Below are positions 34,092 to 43,940 of a DNA stretch of 64,000 nt, in pieces. The position numbers were made by a program, and so were the translations under genes. Every line of letters begins with the position of its first letter. Position 1 is the first letter of the stretch. Location: assembly GCF_042684645.1 (NCBI RefSeq), contig NZ_JBHULV010000015.1, forward strand, positions 1 to 64,000, given 5' to 3'. The notes beneath the pieces are model-generated. The model saw only the letters and a list, made by a program, of their open reading frames with translations. It made no database searches and was not told the origin of the DNA. This stretch comes from Pseudopedobacter alpinus (GTDB lineage: Bacteria > Bacteroidota > Bacteroidia > Sphingobacteriales > Sphingobacteriaceae).

Positions 34092-37000
34092 ATGAAGAAT
34101 TATATTGTTTTACTATGCCTAATGGCATTAAGTTGCAGCACCTTATTGGCGCAGGAACAAAAAGGAGTGGCTACTGTAATTGGTGCAGCTGCTTCGCAAA
34201 AAGATAATTTGAACCACACATTAACTACCCCAATAAAAGGTGTAAATAAAAGTATTACCATTCAACATGTGGGAGTTCAGGTGGGAATGCCATACATGGG
34301 GGTAATTAATGCTCCACATGGTTTAACTCCTTCTCAAAATTATACCAAAGATTTAGGTTTCCCTTGGGGGATTCGATACAGATACAATACCTTTTCGGAA
34401 GATGCTTTTACGGTGTCTAAAGGCTATTTCAGTGACCGAATAGAACTCAATTGGGATATCAAACAGAACCGGGAGAAAATTGTAAGCATATCGGTTTATA
34501 GAACAGAAGATATTGATAGCCAAAATCCAAACTGGGGAAGTGCTTTAAGAACATTACCTTCCGATGCCGGAACTTTTGTGGATAATAATGTGGAGGGTGG
34601 CAAATTATATCGCTACAAAGTAGCAGCAAGAGGGGTTGAAATTGAAGGTTTAGAAATTCCTTACAGTACCTTTATAACAGGCATAGGCTACAGAAACCCA
34701 ACCGGTGTAATTACTGGTAATGTAAGTTTTACTGGTGGAAATCCGGTAAAAGATGTATTGGTAGTGGCAAACCCTACAGGTACCTCATTAAAATTCGGAA
34801 GTTCTTTAAAAGTACCCGCAGCAGGTTACATTTCTGTACCTAGGTTACATAATAGCCTTAAAGATTCCATCACTTTACAAGCATGGGTAAAATCAGAAAA
34901 AGATTTATCGACATGGGATCAACAACTTGTTATTTACAAATTAGAAAGTAATGCTAATGAATCTTTATCTTTTAACATATTTGCTGGTGGCGGCAGTTAT
35001 ATAGATTTAATTTTAGGAAATTCAAGAGTTGCTATTTTTGGTTATTACCCAAGTGGCGAAATAGATAATAGTGGGAATGACATTTTAGTTCCCATAAACA
35101 ACATGAACACCGATTTTACTCATTTTAGTGCGGTAATTAGAGACAATAAAGGTGTAGATTTTTACATTAACGGCCGCTTAATTGATGCTGCTTACAGGAC
35201 TAAAATGAACAGTATTCTTGCCCTAAAAGGATTAGCTCCATTAAGAATTGATATTAATAATTTACCCGTTAGGTTAAATACTTCTGCAAGTGGGCAACCT
35301 CAAACATGGTCTCATTTTAAAATGGGAGGAGGAATTTCACAATACTTAGATGAGTTTAGAGTTTGGGAAACTGCATTAACTCCTGCTCAAATAAAACGAG
35401 ATTATCGTCGCTACCTAAAAGGTAATGAAGCATTTTTGAATACCTACATCAGTGCAAACGAAAAAATTGGTGATTATGCTTATGATTTAGCACATACGGG
35501 TTTTAATTTTCATGGTAATAATGCCAAACTAAGCAACCCTTTATTATCAGCGGCCAATACGCCAACGTTTGATAATAGCGGAACTAACATCCCAACCAAT
35601 ACACAATTAGGTATTTTGGGTGTAACAGATGAATTTGGAAATTATGTGATATCAGCCGTACCATACAAAGGCAACGGAGATTCATTTACCATTATTCCTT
35701 CGTTGGGCAAGCATGAGTTTAACCCTAAACAACAATTGGCTTTTATTGGTGTAGGCTCTACAGTAGTTAATAAAGTAGATTTTATTGATAAATCGTCTTT
35801 TGTATTTAAAGGAATTGCAGTTTATGATAGTAGAGATGTTTTTCCTAAAACTTCAGATGCTCCCATAACGGGCGATATTAAAGAAAATGAAGCTTACAAT
35901 GCCTACGTAAAAGGTAATGTTAAATATCAAAAAGGAGAATATTGGGCAGTAAAAGACGCCAGTGGGAAAATAACACAGCTGAATAGATATGCACCAATTC
36001 CGGTTGCAGGGGCAAACGTATTTATTGATAATATACAAGCCATTGATGCCTTTAATATACCTATCCAAACAGATATTAATGGACGGTTTACCATTGAAGT
36101 GCCTATAGGGCAACATGCAATTAGTATAAGTAAAAGCGGACATACTTTTGATTTTGAAGGCAGGTATCCTGCAAGAAATATTTCTGTAGTAAACGGAATA
36201 ACTACTACTACAAATACCTACCAAGACTTTTTTGAGGACCGAGAAGAACCTATTACGTTTATTGACAACACTAAAGTTACGGTAGTGGGTAGGGTTGTAG
36301 GCGGAACAGTACAAGCAGATAAAGAAATTGGATTTGGTGCAGATGGTAAAAAAACTTATGCTTATAAAGATGCAAACGGCATAAGCAGAACAACAGTTTA
36401 CACTTCTGAAAACAATATTGGTACAGCAAATTTAACGCTTGGTTACCTACCTACTGGTGCAACTAGCGTAACGCCAGAATATAAAACTAGTTTTAGAACC
36501 AATGCTGAAACAGGAGAATATCGCGTAGCATTATTACCATTAAATTATATTTTATCTAAAAATGATTTAACATTTACCAGTGGTAAAAACCCCGATAATA
36601 TCCCAATTTTAGACGCTGATAGAACCATTAATTTTACTGCTATTAATGGATTAAGATATCCGACGTTTGTTCAAGGAAAAGATACCATTACTGGTAAACC
36701 TTATCAAGAAGTATTAAAATTTACTCATGTTGCAGCACCAATTCATAAGGTGTTAAGCCAAACTTCTGATCAAACTATGGTTAGTAATGGTATCACCTAT
36801 ACCATAGCACCAACTCAAGCAACGCCTATTTACACCCAATTTTTAAATTATAGCATTGAGGTACAAGGGCAAGAAATTTATAAAAATTACGATAAGAGTT
36901 TAACCAATCCCGTAGTAAGTACGGTGCCGGTAGAAGGCGGTGAATTGGTGCCCACCAATAATTTAGCGTTAGCAGAAAGTGAAAAAATTGAAGTTTCTTC

Positions 37001-40000
37001 CAAAGATCCTAGTATTTTGATTTATAGTTTTCAAGGAGGAACACCAAATACCGATATAGGAACAGGTTTTAAAAGAACAATTGATTTAAAATTTAGAACA
37101 AACGGTATTGATTATCCTGTACTTAATTATAAAACAGATGGTATTTTATTAGGTGGTGTGAGTGATGGTTCGCAAACATTTGTAACCGCAGGACCAGAAA
37201 TACCTGATATTATATTAAGAGACCCTCCCGGCTCTGGTAGTTCTGCAACTATAGAAAAAGGTTCTTCTTTTAGTTTTACTAAAGAAACTACAACAACAGG
37301 CACCTCTGGAACCGACTTTAGCTCAACCATATCTGCTGGAACCACATTAACATTGTCGGGTGGTTTAGTGCCACTACCAGAAATTACAACTGAAGCTACA
37401 GCTGATGCTACAGCAGGAATGACTTCTACCAGTTCAACTACAGATGGGAAAAGTGTGAGCACTACGTATTCATTTAGTCAAACTATTTCTACAAGCGATG
37501 ACCCAGACTGGATTGGAAGCGATGCCGATATTTATATTGGAACTTCGGCCAATCAATTTTATGGGACTTATAACGATTTAGTAGTCACAACAGAGAGGAA
37601 TACTGTGCCCATTGCTGTAACTTATATGAATGGTGCAGTTAAAACGAATACAAACCTATATCCTAAGGTGAATAAAGCTATGTACTTTAGCGACTCGCCA
37701 GAGAAAACAACATTTGTATATACACAGCGTAATATTTTAACCGAGCTTATACCTAATTATTTAGATATTATTGCCCAAATTAATGCAGGAACACTTAAAG
37801 AAAATCAAAATGGTGTACTTACAAAAAGTGCTTACAATTCATCCATTAACCTTTGGAGAAAAATAATTTTAAATAACGAGTTACAAAAATACCAAGCTTT
37901 TAAAGATAAAGACCAATTGAGAGCTTCGTTAAATAGTATTATTGAGAGCTTAAAAGACCCTGTAACTAAAAAATTATCTCCTTCTGATAAAGCACTTCAA
38001 GACTTACTAAATAAAACTTTTTTCGAAAACATTTCTTTTGATGCCGGTATAGGCGAAATAACAAAAGGGCTGGGTATTGGGCGTTTAAGTTCTACTTCCT
38101 ATGCTTATGAAGTGCAAGTAGATGAAGCCTTTATTGTTGCATCTGGACTTACGGTTAATGATTCTGGTTTTGCTATGGAAAGTACAACTACTACGGGGTC
38201 TGGCTCTGGCAGTGCAGATACGGATGATGATGAAGAAACTACTACCATTACTTATACCTTAAAGGATAATGATGCAAATAACCTATTAAGTGTAGATGTT
38301 ATAAATGCTTTTGATGGCAATGGCCCCATTTTTATCACCAAAGGTGGGCAAACATCATGTCCTTATGAGGGACCAGAATTATCACATTTCTACAACCCAA
38401 CACATCCAAATGTTACTAACCCATCAGCCACTATTGTTGATCTTCCTGCAGCTAGTCAAATGCAGTTATCTTTACCAACTGTAGCGATAGAAAAACCAGA
38501 AATAACCGTAAACGTTGCGAATGTAGTGGGGATTTTTGACGGGAGAAATGCAGAATTTGTGCTTCAGTTGCGCAATACAAGTACAGTAAATAAAGACGCT
38601 ACTTTTAAGCTTTACATAGACCAAAGTACAAATCCGGATAATGCGGCAATTAATATAGAACCTAACGGTACTTTTATTACTATTCCGGCTGGTAAAACGG
38701 TGCCATACACCATGACCCTTAAAAAGGTAAAACAAGATCAGTTTAATTATAAAAACATCAAAGTAATACTAGAGTCTAGTTGTGATGGAGATGCAACAAG
38801 TAGTGTTTTGGTATCAGCTACTTTTGTTCCTGCTTGTTCGCCGGTTGCTATTATGGCGCCGTCAAATAACTGGCTATTAAACAAAAATACGGCTATAGAC
38901 GGTGCAACAACCAAACCTGTAAATATAAAACTTGGCGATTATAATACCAGTTTTGCTAGTTTCCAAAAAATAAGTTTAGAATATAGGTTAAAAGGAACAC
39001 CTAACTGGATTGGCTTAAGAACATATTATAAAACGCAACAAGACTTTAATACAGCTTTGGCTGGAGGCGATACCAATATAGAATTAATTGTTGGTGCCGA
39101 ATTAAATTATGCTTGGGACATTGCAGGTTTAGGTTTAGCAAATGGAAATTATGAATTAAGAGCCCGTACAAGTTGCAACAACCAAACTGCTTTTGAATCT
39201 ACAGTTATAGAAGGAAAAGTTGATTTAACTTCGCCAGTTTTATTTGGTACGCCAACACCAAAAACCGGAATTTTAGGTTTAGGTGATGATATCACTTTAA
39301 GGTTTAACGAACCAATTAAAACAAATGGTACGGTAACAAAATTTGAATTTTTGGTTCAAAAAAATCAAAGCCCGGTAAAACACGAGGTTTCTTTGGCTTT
39401 CGATGGTTCAAACAATACCGCAACAATTAATAAACCTGCTATTACAAGTGGCGATTTTAGTATTGAGTTTTGGTTAAAAAATACTACCACAGCTGCAACG
39501 GCAGTTCTTTTAAACCAAAACAATGGGATTAAAATAGAATTGAATGGTATGGCTTTAAAGTATACCATAGGTGGACAAAGCATCCAAACAAACATTACTA
39601 AAGACAACACATTTAACCATTATACACTTTCCTATGATGCAACAGCAAATAAGCTCACTATTATTGAAAATGATAAAGAGCTAAAAACACAAGCTGTAAC
39701 TGGGAAATTAAATTTAAATAATGAAAATGCAATTGTTTTAGGTGGAAATACCTTTAAAGGAAACCTTCACGATTTAAGGTTTTGGAAACGAGGAATTACT
39801 AGAGAAGAATCAGCAGCTAATATGAGTGCTTCATTAAACGGTAATGAAACCAATCTTATTGGCTATTGGCCAATTAATGAAGGAAGCGGAATAATTGCTA
39901 ACGATTTATCCCGATACAAACATTTGGTGATTGCCAACACCAACTGGGATATTAGCCCAAAAGGTACGGCTTACAATTTTGATGGAACCAATTACATTAC

Positions 40001-42725
40001 ATTAGCTGATGCTGCCAAAGTAATTATCTCTAAAGAAATGGACGCTACACTTTCATTTTGGATGAAAACTGGTCAAACCAGTGTGGCTACTTTATTATCA
40101 AATGGTAAAGGAGATGCTAATGATGCTGTTGAAAGTAATGGATACAGAAACAAATGGGCATTAACTTTAAATGCTAGCGGTTTTATTGAATTACATGCAG
40201 AAGCTAAAACTTATCCATTTGGCACCATCAAAGTAAATAACAACAGCTGGCACCATGTTGCTTTAAGTTTAACCAGAAATGGCTCTATCAGAATGTATAT
40301 TGACGGCAACCAAGTACAGTCTTTTGCGGCTACAGATTTGGGAGGCTTTACATCAAGCAATATTTTTGTTGGTGCTAGAGGTAAAATTAGTCCTTTAAGT
40401 ATAGATCAAAACTATGTGGGTTTAATGGATGAATTACGTTTCTGGGAATCGGCCCGCACTGGCGATCAAATAAAAGCAGACCAATACCATGAAGTAGATT
40501 TTAACAGTACCGGATTAATATTATATGCTAATTTTAATAAACCAGAAGTAACAAATGCTTTTGGCCCAAAATACTATTATCCATTAAATACTACGGAGAA
40601 GGCGAGTAGTTACGCTTTATTAAATAATAAGCCATTGGCGTTTACTGATGAAACACCTGCAATTAAACCATTTAAACCAACAGAGTCAATTGTGGTTAAT
40701 GCGGTTATAAACGGTGATCAAATTACTTTAAATCCGCAAATTAAAGATTGGTCTAGTGTGGAAGGTAAGATAGCCAACATTACGGTTTCTAATTTGAATG
40801 ACATGGCAGATAACAGGCAAGAATCGCCAATAACTTGGACAGCATTCATCAATAAAAATCCCGTTAAATGGTTTATTGAAGGCCATAGTGATGTGGTAAA
40901 TTTAATAAAAAGAACTAATGAGAGTTTATCTTTTGATATTACCATCATAAATAAAGGCGGTACTATTTTACCTTATACCATTGATTTACCAAGTTGGTTA
41001 ACTTTATCATCAAATTCTGGAAATATAGCGGCAAACTCTAAAACTACATTAATAGCAACTGTAAATACAGATTTAGCTGTTGGCGATTATAACACCATGT
41101 TATCTTTAGCTACAAATTACGGCTATAATGAAAAAATACAACTAGATTTAAGAGTACTTGAAAAAGAACCTAATTTAGTAGTTGACCCTAAAAAGTTTAG
41201 CCAATCAATGAATATTATTGGTAGAGTAAAGCTTGGAGATATTTTTACTGATGATATTTACGATAAAGTAGTAGCAACCGTTAACGGCGAAATTAGGGGA
41301 GTTACAAGTGTAGTTTATGATGCTAGTTTTAAAGAGCACTTTGTTTTCCTTACCGTTTACAGCAATGCGTTTAGCGGTGAAGATGTTTCGTTCTATATTT
41401 GGGATGCATCTGACGGAAAATTAAAAGAAGCTGTTTTAAACACCAATTTCACTATTCCGTATGTTCCTGATCAAATTATTGGAACCTATACCAACCCGGC
41501 AATTTTTAATAATACGGCCGTTACTGGGCAACAAATTGCCTTAAATGAAGGTTGGACATGGACTTCTTTTAACGTTACAGATGCTAGATTTAACAATTTG
41601 AATTCTTTAACAAGTAGTCTTAATTTAAAAACTTCGGACTTAATAAAATCTAATGCCCCTGCATTGTTTGATGCTTATGAAACTAATATAGCTAATCCTA
41701 CATTAAGCGGTTGGAGCGGAACGGTATCTGGAAATGGTGGCATATCAAGCACTAAAATGTATAAGGTTAAATTAACCACGGCTCAAAATTTTAATATAAA
41801 AGGAGTGCCTGTTGATTTAAATACTTGGTCTTTTGATTTGTTGCAAAACTGGAACTGGTTGCCTTTTGTGGTATCCAAAAACATCCCAATTGCAGATGCT
41901 TTGGCCAATTTAAATGCAAGTGATGGCGATTTAATTAAATCACAATCTTTATTCGCTATTTATAGCCCACTAACCGGCTGGAAAGGTTCATTAACCTATT
42001 TAAAAGCAGGCGAAGGCTATATGTTAAATACAGTTTTACCGCAAAGGTTTACCTATCCAGAGTATTTGAACAGGTTAAACACCAAAACAAATGCTACAGG
42101 CGGAGTAATAAAAGTAAACAGTACAGCAGGTAAAACAAGTGTAACAAGTTCTGTTGCCGAGCCAGCTGTAACTAATACTTTATTGGATAAAAACTATGCT
42201 CAGTTTGCAAGTAATATGAGCGCTGTAGTTAAACTTCCAGAAGGTTATGAAGACCTATCTTTCTACAATGATTTAGGTCAATTAAGAGGCAACAGCCAAA
42301 CTCAAAATATTGGAGGAGTTAATTTAGCCTTTATTACTATTTTTGGCGATAAACAAGAGAAATTAACCGCTTATTTAGGTAAAGGAAGCAATGCTCAAGT
42401 TACTTCTAAAACAATAAGTTTTTCTCCCGATGCAATTTTGGGCAGTATTGCTAAACCGGTAATTATTGATTTCTTAACAGAGAAAATAAATGTTTATCCA
42501 AACCCATTTATTAATGATTTTGAAATTTTGATAAACACCAAAGAAGCAGGCGACGCTAAAATTCTTATTCATAATATGCTAAACCAAAAAGTGTATGAAA
42601 GTGACGCCAAAATAAACGCTGGAAATAATGTTTTAAAAGTACAGCCAAACTTAGCAGCTGGGGTTTATTTATTGAAACTACAAATTGCTGATAAAGTGAT
42701 TTATCAAAAAATTATAAAAAACTAA
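34092..42725 (+). CDS. Giant LamG-domain surface protein with T9SS sorting signal
   Basis: A 2877-residue secreted protein. Signal peptide at 1-21. A fibronectin-like region lies at about 100-200. Three LamG/ConA-like jelly rolls are visible: about 228-430 (TLQAWVKSEKDL to LDEFRVWETALTPAQI), about 1763-1930 (FSIEFWLKNTT to LHDLRFWKRGIT) and about 1956-2150 (ATLSFWMKTGQT to MDELRFWESARTGDQ). Thr/Ser- and Gly-rich low-complexity stretches occur near 1050-1130 and 1370-1400. A domain near 2370-2440 (VVATVNGEIRGVTSVVYDAS) is shared with the next protein. Two related about 90-residue repeats (GWTWTSFNV, NWNWLPFVV) follow. The C-terminal about 80 residues (NVYPNPFINDFEI, GVYLLKLQIADKVIYQKIIK) are a type A T9SS sorting domain. 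Probably an adhesin; ligand unknown. Confidence 0.88.
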   Translation: MKNYIVLLCLMALSCSTLLAQEQKGVATVIGAAASQKDNLNHTLTTPIKGVNKSITIQHVGVQVGMPYMGVINAPHGLTPSQNYTKDLGFPWGIRYRYNTFSEDAFTVSKGYFSDRIELNWDIKQNREKIVSISVYRTEDIDSQNPNWGSALRTLPSDAGTFVDNNVEGGKLYRYKVAARGVEIEGLEIPYSTFITGIGYRNPTGVITGNVSFTGGNPVKDVLVVANPTGTSLKFGSSLKVPAAGYISVPRLHNSLKDSITLQAWVKSEKDLSTWDQQLVIYKLESNANESLSFNIFAGGGSYIDLILGNSRVAIFGYYPSGEIDNSGNDILVPINNMNTDFTHFSAVIRDNKGVDFYINGRLIDAAYRTKMNSILALKGLAPLRIDINNLPVRLNTSASGQPQTWSHFKMGGGISQYLDEFRVWETALTPAQIKRDYRRYLKGNEAFLNTYISANEKIGDYAYDLAHTGFNFHGNNAKLSNPLLSAANTPTFDNSGTNIPTNTQLGILGVTDEFGNYVISAVPYKGNGDSFTIIPSLGKHEFNPKQQLAFIGVGSTVVNKVDFIDKSSFVFKGIAVYDSRDVFPKTSDAPITGDIKENEAYNAYVKGNVKYQKGEYWAVKDASGKITQLNRYAPIPVAGANVFIDNIQAIDAFNIPIQTDINGRFTIEVPIGQHAISISKSGHTFDFEGRYPARNISVVNGITTTTNTYQDFFEDREEPITFIDNTKVTVVGRVVGGTVQADKEIGFGADGKKTYAYKDANGISRTTVYTSENNIGTANLTLGYLPTGATSVTPEYKTSFRTNAETGEYRVALLPLNYILSKNDLTFTSGKNPDNIPILDADRTINFTAINGLRYPTFVQGKDTITGKPYQEVLKFTHVAAPIHKVLSQTSDQTMVSNGITYTIAPTQATPIYTQFLNYSIEVQGQEIYKNYDKSLTNPVVSTVPVEGGELVPTNNLALAESEKIEVSSKDPSILIYSFQGGTPNTDIGTGFKRTIDLKFRTNGIDYPVLNYKTDGILLGGVSDGSQTFVTAGPEIPDIILRDPPGSGSSATIEKGSSFSFTKETTTTGTSGTDFSSTISAGTTLTLSGGLVPLPEITTEATADATAGMTSTSSTTDGKSVSTTYSFSQTISTSDDPDWIGSDADIYIGTSANQFYGTYNDLVVTTERNTVPIAVTYMNGAVKTNTNLYPKVNKAMYFSDSPEKTTFVYTQRNILTELIPNYLDIIAQINAGTLKENQNGVLTKSAYNSSINLWRKIILNNELQKYQAFKDKDQLRASLNSIIESLKDPVTKKLSPSDKALQDLLNKTFFENISFDAGIGEITKGLGIGRLSSTSYAYEVQVDEAFIVASGLTVNDSGFAMESTTTTGSGSGSADTDDDEETTTITYTLKDNDANNLLSVDVINAFDGNGPIFITKGGQTSCPYEGPELSHFYNPTHPNVTNPSATIVDLPAASQMQLSLPTVAIEKPEITVNVANVVGIFDGRNAEFVLQLRNTSTVNKDATFKLYIDQSTNPDNAAINIEPNGTFITIPAGKTVPYTMTLKKVKQDQFNYKNIKVILESSCDGDATSSVLVSATFVPACSPVAIMAPSNNWLLNKNTAIDGATTKPVNIKLGDYNTSFASFQKISLEYRLKGTPNWIGLRTYYKTQQDFNTALAGGDTNIELIVGAELNYAWDIAGLGLANGNYELRARTSCNNQTAFESTVIEGKVDLTSPVLFGTPTPKTGILGLGDDITLRFNEPIKTNGTVTKFEFLVQKNQSPVKHEVSLAFDGSNNTATINKPAITSGDFSIEFWLKNTTTAATAVLLNQNNGIKIELNGMALKYTIGGQSIQTNITKDNTFNHYTLSYDATANKLTIIENDKELKTQAVTGKLNLNNENAIVLGGNTFKGNLHDLRFWKRGITREESAANMSASLNGNETNLIGYWPINEGSGIIANDLSRYKHLVIANTNWDISPKGTAYNFDGTNYITLADAAKVIISKEMDATLSFWMKTGQTSVATLLSNGKGDANDAVESNGYRNKWALTLNASGFIELHAEAKTYPFGTIKVNNNSWHHVALSLTRNGSIRMYIDGNQVQSFAATDLGGFTSSNIFVGARGKISPLSIDQNYVGLMDELRFWESARTGDQIKADQYHEVDFNSTGLILYANFNKPEVTNAFGPKYYYPLNTTEKASSYALLNNKPLAFTDETPAIKPFKPTESIVVNAVINGDQITLNPQIKDWSSVEGKIANITVSNLNDMADNRQESPITWTAFINKNPVKWFIEGHSDVVNLIKRTNESLSFDITIINKGGTILPYTIDLPSWLTLSSNSGNIAANSKTTLIATVNTDLAVGDYNTMLSLATNYGYNEKIQLDLRVLEKEPNLVVDPKKFSQSMNIIGRVKLGDIFTDDIYDKVVATVNGEIRGVTSVVYDASFKEHFVFLTVYSNAFSGEDVSFYIWDASDGKLKEAVLNTNFTIPYVPDQIIGTYTNPAIFNNTAVTGQQIALNEGWTWTSFNVTDARFNNLNSLTSSLNLKTSDLIKSNAPALFDAYETNIANPTLSGWSGTVSGNGGISSTKMYKVKLTTAQNFNIKGVPVDLNTWSFDLLQNWNWLPFVVSKNIPIADALANLNASDGDLIKSQSLFAIYSPLTGWKGSLTYLKAGEGYMLNTVLPQRFTYPEYLNRLNTKTNATGGVIKVNSTAGKTSVTSSVAEPAVTNTLLDKNYAQFASNMSAVVKLPEGYEDLSFYNDLGQLRGNSQTQNIGGVNLAFITIFGDKQEKLTAYLGKGSNAQVTSKTISFSPDAILGSIAKPVIIDFLTEKINVYPNPFINDFEILINTKEAGDAKILIHNMLNQKVYESDAKINAGNNVLKVQPNLAAGVYLLKLQIADKVIYQKIIKN

Positions 42726-42731
42726 AACCAT

Positions 42732-42761
42732 TTCTGTAGCCTGTTAATTTAGGCTACAGAA
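42732..42761 (+). terminator. Intercistronic hairpin after the giant gene
   Basis: Perfect 11-bp stem TTCTGTAGCCT / AGGCTACAGAA with an 8-base loop, without a strong T-run. It fills most of the 49-base gap between the giant and the next gene; likely attenuation or 3'-end protection. Confidence 0.55.
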
Positions 42762-42774
42762 TTAAATTATTGAT

Positions 42775-43692
42775 ATGAAAAAGACAGCATTCTTTTACTT
42801 TCTATTCTTTACCCTTTGCCAAAGCTTATTTGCACAAGCACCAAATTGGACAGTTAAAGAAAATGATTACCAGTACACCATGACGTTTGTAGCAAAACTA
42901 AATGCAGATGGCAAACAACTCATTACAGCAAATGATAAAGTTGCGGCCTTTGTTGGGAATACTTGCCGTGGAGTTAGTGGAGTTACGTATGTTGCTAATG
43001 AGAAAAACTATTATGCATTTTTAACAGTTTTTTCTAACCAGCAGGGCGAAACCATTAGTTTTAAACTTTATGATAGCGCAGGTGATAAAACAAAATCGGT
43101 AACCAAAACAATTCCTTTTGTTGTAAATGAACATAGAGGCAATTTGTTTCAGTCTTACAGCATTGCAGAACCAGCGCTAAACAATCAATCAGAAATTCTT
43201 TCTTTTAATTTTTTAGATATGACAAGCTTATCTTCAATAATTAGCAGTGGAAATGTGAATATCAATATATCTGAAAGTTATCCTTTAAATAACCTAAAAC
43301 CTGTTTTTACATTAAGCAAGGGGGCAAATCTTTACAAAAACAAAGTTTTACAAAAATCGGGAGAAGTAACTGATAATTTTTTAGCTGCTATAACCTATGA
43401 AGTTTTATCTGAAGATGAATCTAATTTAAAAAGCTATAAAGTGAATGTTGGGCAACAAGCAGACCCTACTCTATTTTATAAAAAAGATGCAGTTTGTTAT
43501 GCCCGTGGCGCAATAAAAGTAGTATCTAAAAAAGAAGGTGCTACTGTGCAAGTAAGTAGTAATGGCAAAACGGTTGCCACCAAACAAATAGTAAATGGCG
43601 AAGCGCAATTTTCAGATTTAAATGCAGGGTCTTACATTGCAACTTTAGGCAATGATTTCAAAGTGATAAACATTACAATTAAATACAACTAA
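42775..43692 (+). CDS. Secreted protein sharing a domain with the giant
   Basis: A 305-residue protein with a signal peptide (MKKTAFFYFL to SLFAQ). Residues about 22-115 (KVAAFVGNTCRGVSGVTYV, YYAFLTVFSNQQGETISFKL) are homologous to the segment near 2370-2440 of the preceding giant. The middle and C-terminal part looks like beta-sandwich repeats (LSEDESNLKSYKVNVG; VVSKKEGATVQVSSNGKTV). No C-terminal sorting signal is evident, unlike its neighbour. Shared domain and adjacency suggest that the two proteins interact or recognise the same partner. I do not recognise a named family. Confidence 0.7.
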   Translation: MKKTAFFYFLFFTLCQSLFAQAPNWTVKENDYQYTMTFVAKLNADGKQLITANDKVAAFVGNTCRGVSGVTYVANEKNYYAFLTVFSNQQGETISFKLYDSAGDKTKSVTKTIPFVVNEHRGNLFQSYSIAEPALNNQSEILSFNFLDMTSLSSIISSGNVNINISESYPLNNLKPVFTLSKGANLYKNKVLQKSGEVTDNFLAAITYEVLSEDESNLKSYKVNVGQQADPTLFYKKDAVCYARGAIKVVSKKEGATVQVSSNGKTVATKQIVNGEAQFSDLNAGSYIATLGNDFKVINITIKYN

Positions 43693-43694
43693 AG

Positions 43695-43820
43695 ATGAAA
43701 AACATAAATAGAAGCTTAAAAATTGTTGCCTGTTTAATGGTGTTATTTTTCTTTTTAGGATGTAAAAAAGAAAGTACTTGTAAAAATGTGGTTCAAGGAG
43801 ATTGGGAATTGGTGCCTTAA
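43695..43820 (+). CDS. 41-residue lipoprotein, possibly a truncated lipocalin-like protein
   Basis: The ATG lies 2 bases after the preceding stop. The 41 residues form a lipoprotein signal (VACLMVLFFFLGC, lipid at Cys23) followed by only 18 residues, KKESTCKNVVQGDWELVP. The G-x-W-E-L pattern is how many Bacteroidota lipocalin-like lipoproteins start, so this may be the first fragment of a larger gene cut off by a stop, or a true short lipopeptide. It is the last frame before the locus terminator. Confidence 0.55.
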   Translation: MKNINRSLKIVACLMVLFFFLGCKKESTCKNVVQGDWELVP

Positions 43821-43853
43821 AATTGGTTTATAACTATCAAACCTTAATCCATT

Positions 43854-43888
43854 AAAAAATCGGTTCAGAAAAACTGAACCGATTTTTT
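43854..43888. terminator. Bidirectional terminator after the surface locus
   Basis: Perfect 15-bp stem AAAAAATCGGTTCAG / CTGAACCGATTTTTT with a 5-base loop and T-runs on both strands, between the surface locus and the convergent old yellow enzyme gene. Confidence 0.92.
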
Positions 43889-43940
43889 CTTTAACCAAAT
43901 TTAACAAAAACTGATTTACTTATCAAATCTTTATCAAAAC

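Noticed and set aside
37127..37462. 111-codon antisense frame inside the giant gene
   Set aside because: Val/Pro-rich product mirrors the Thr/Ser-rich codons of the sense strand; no start signal or homology seen.
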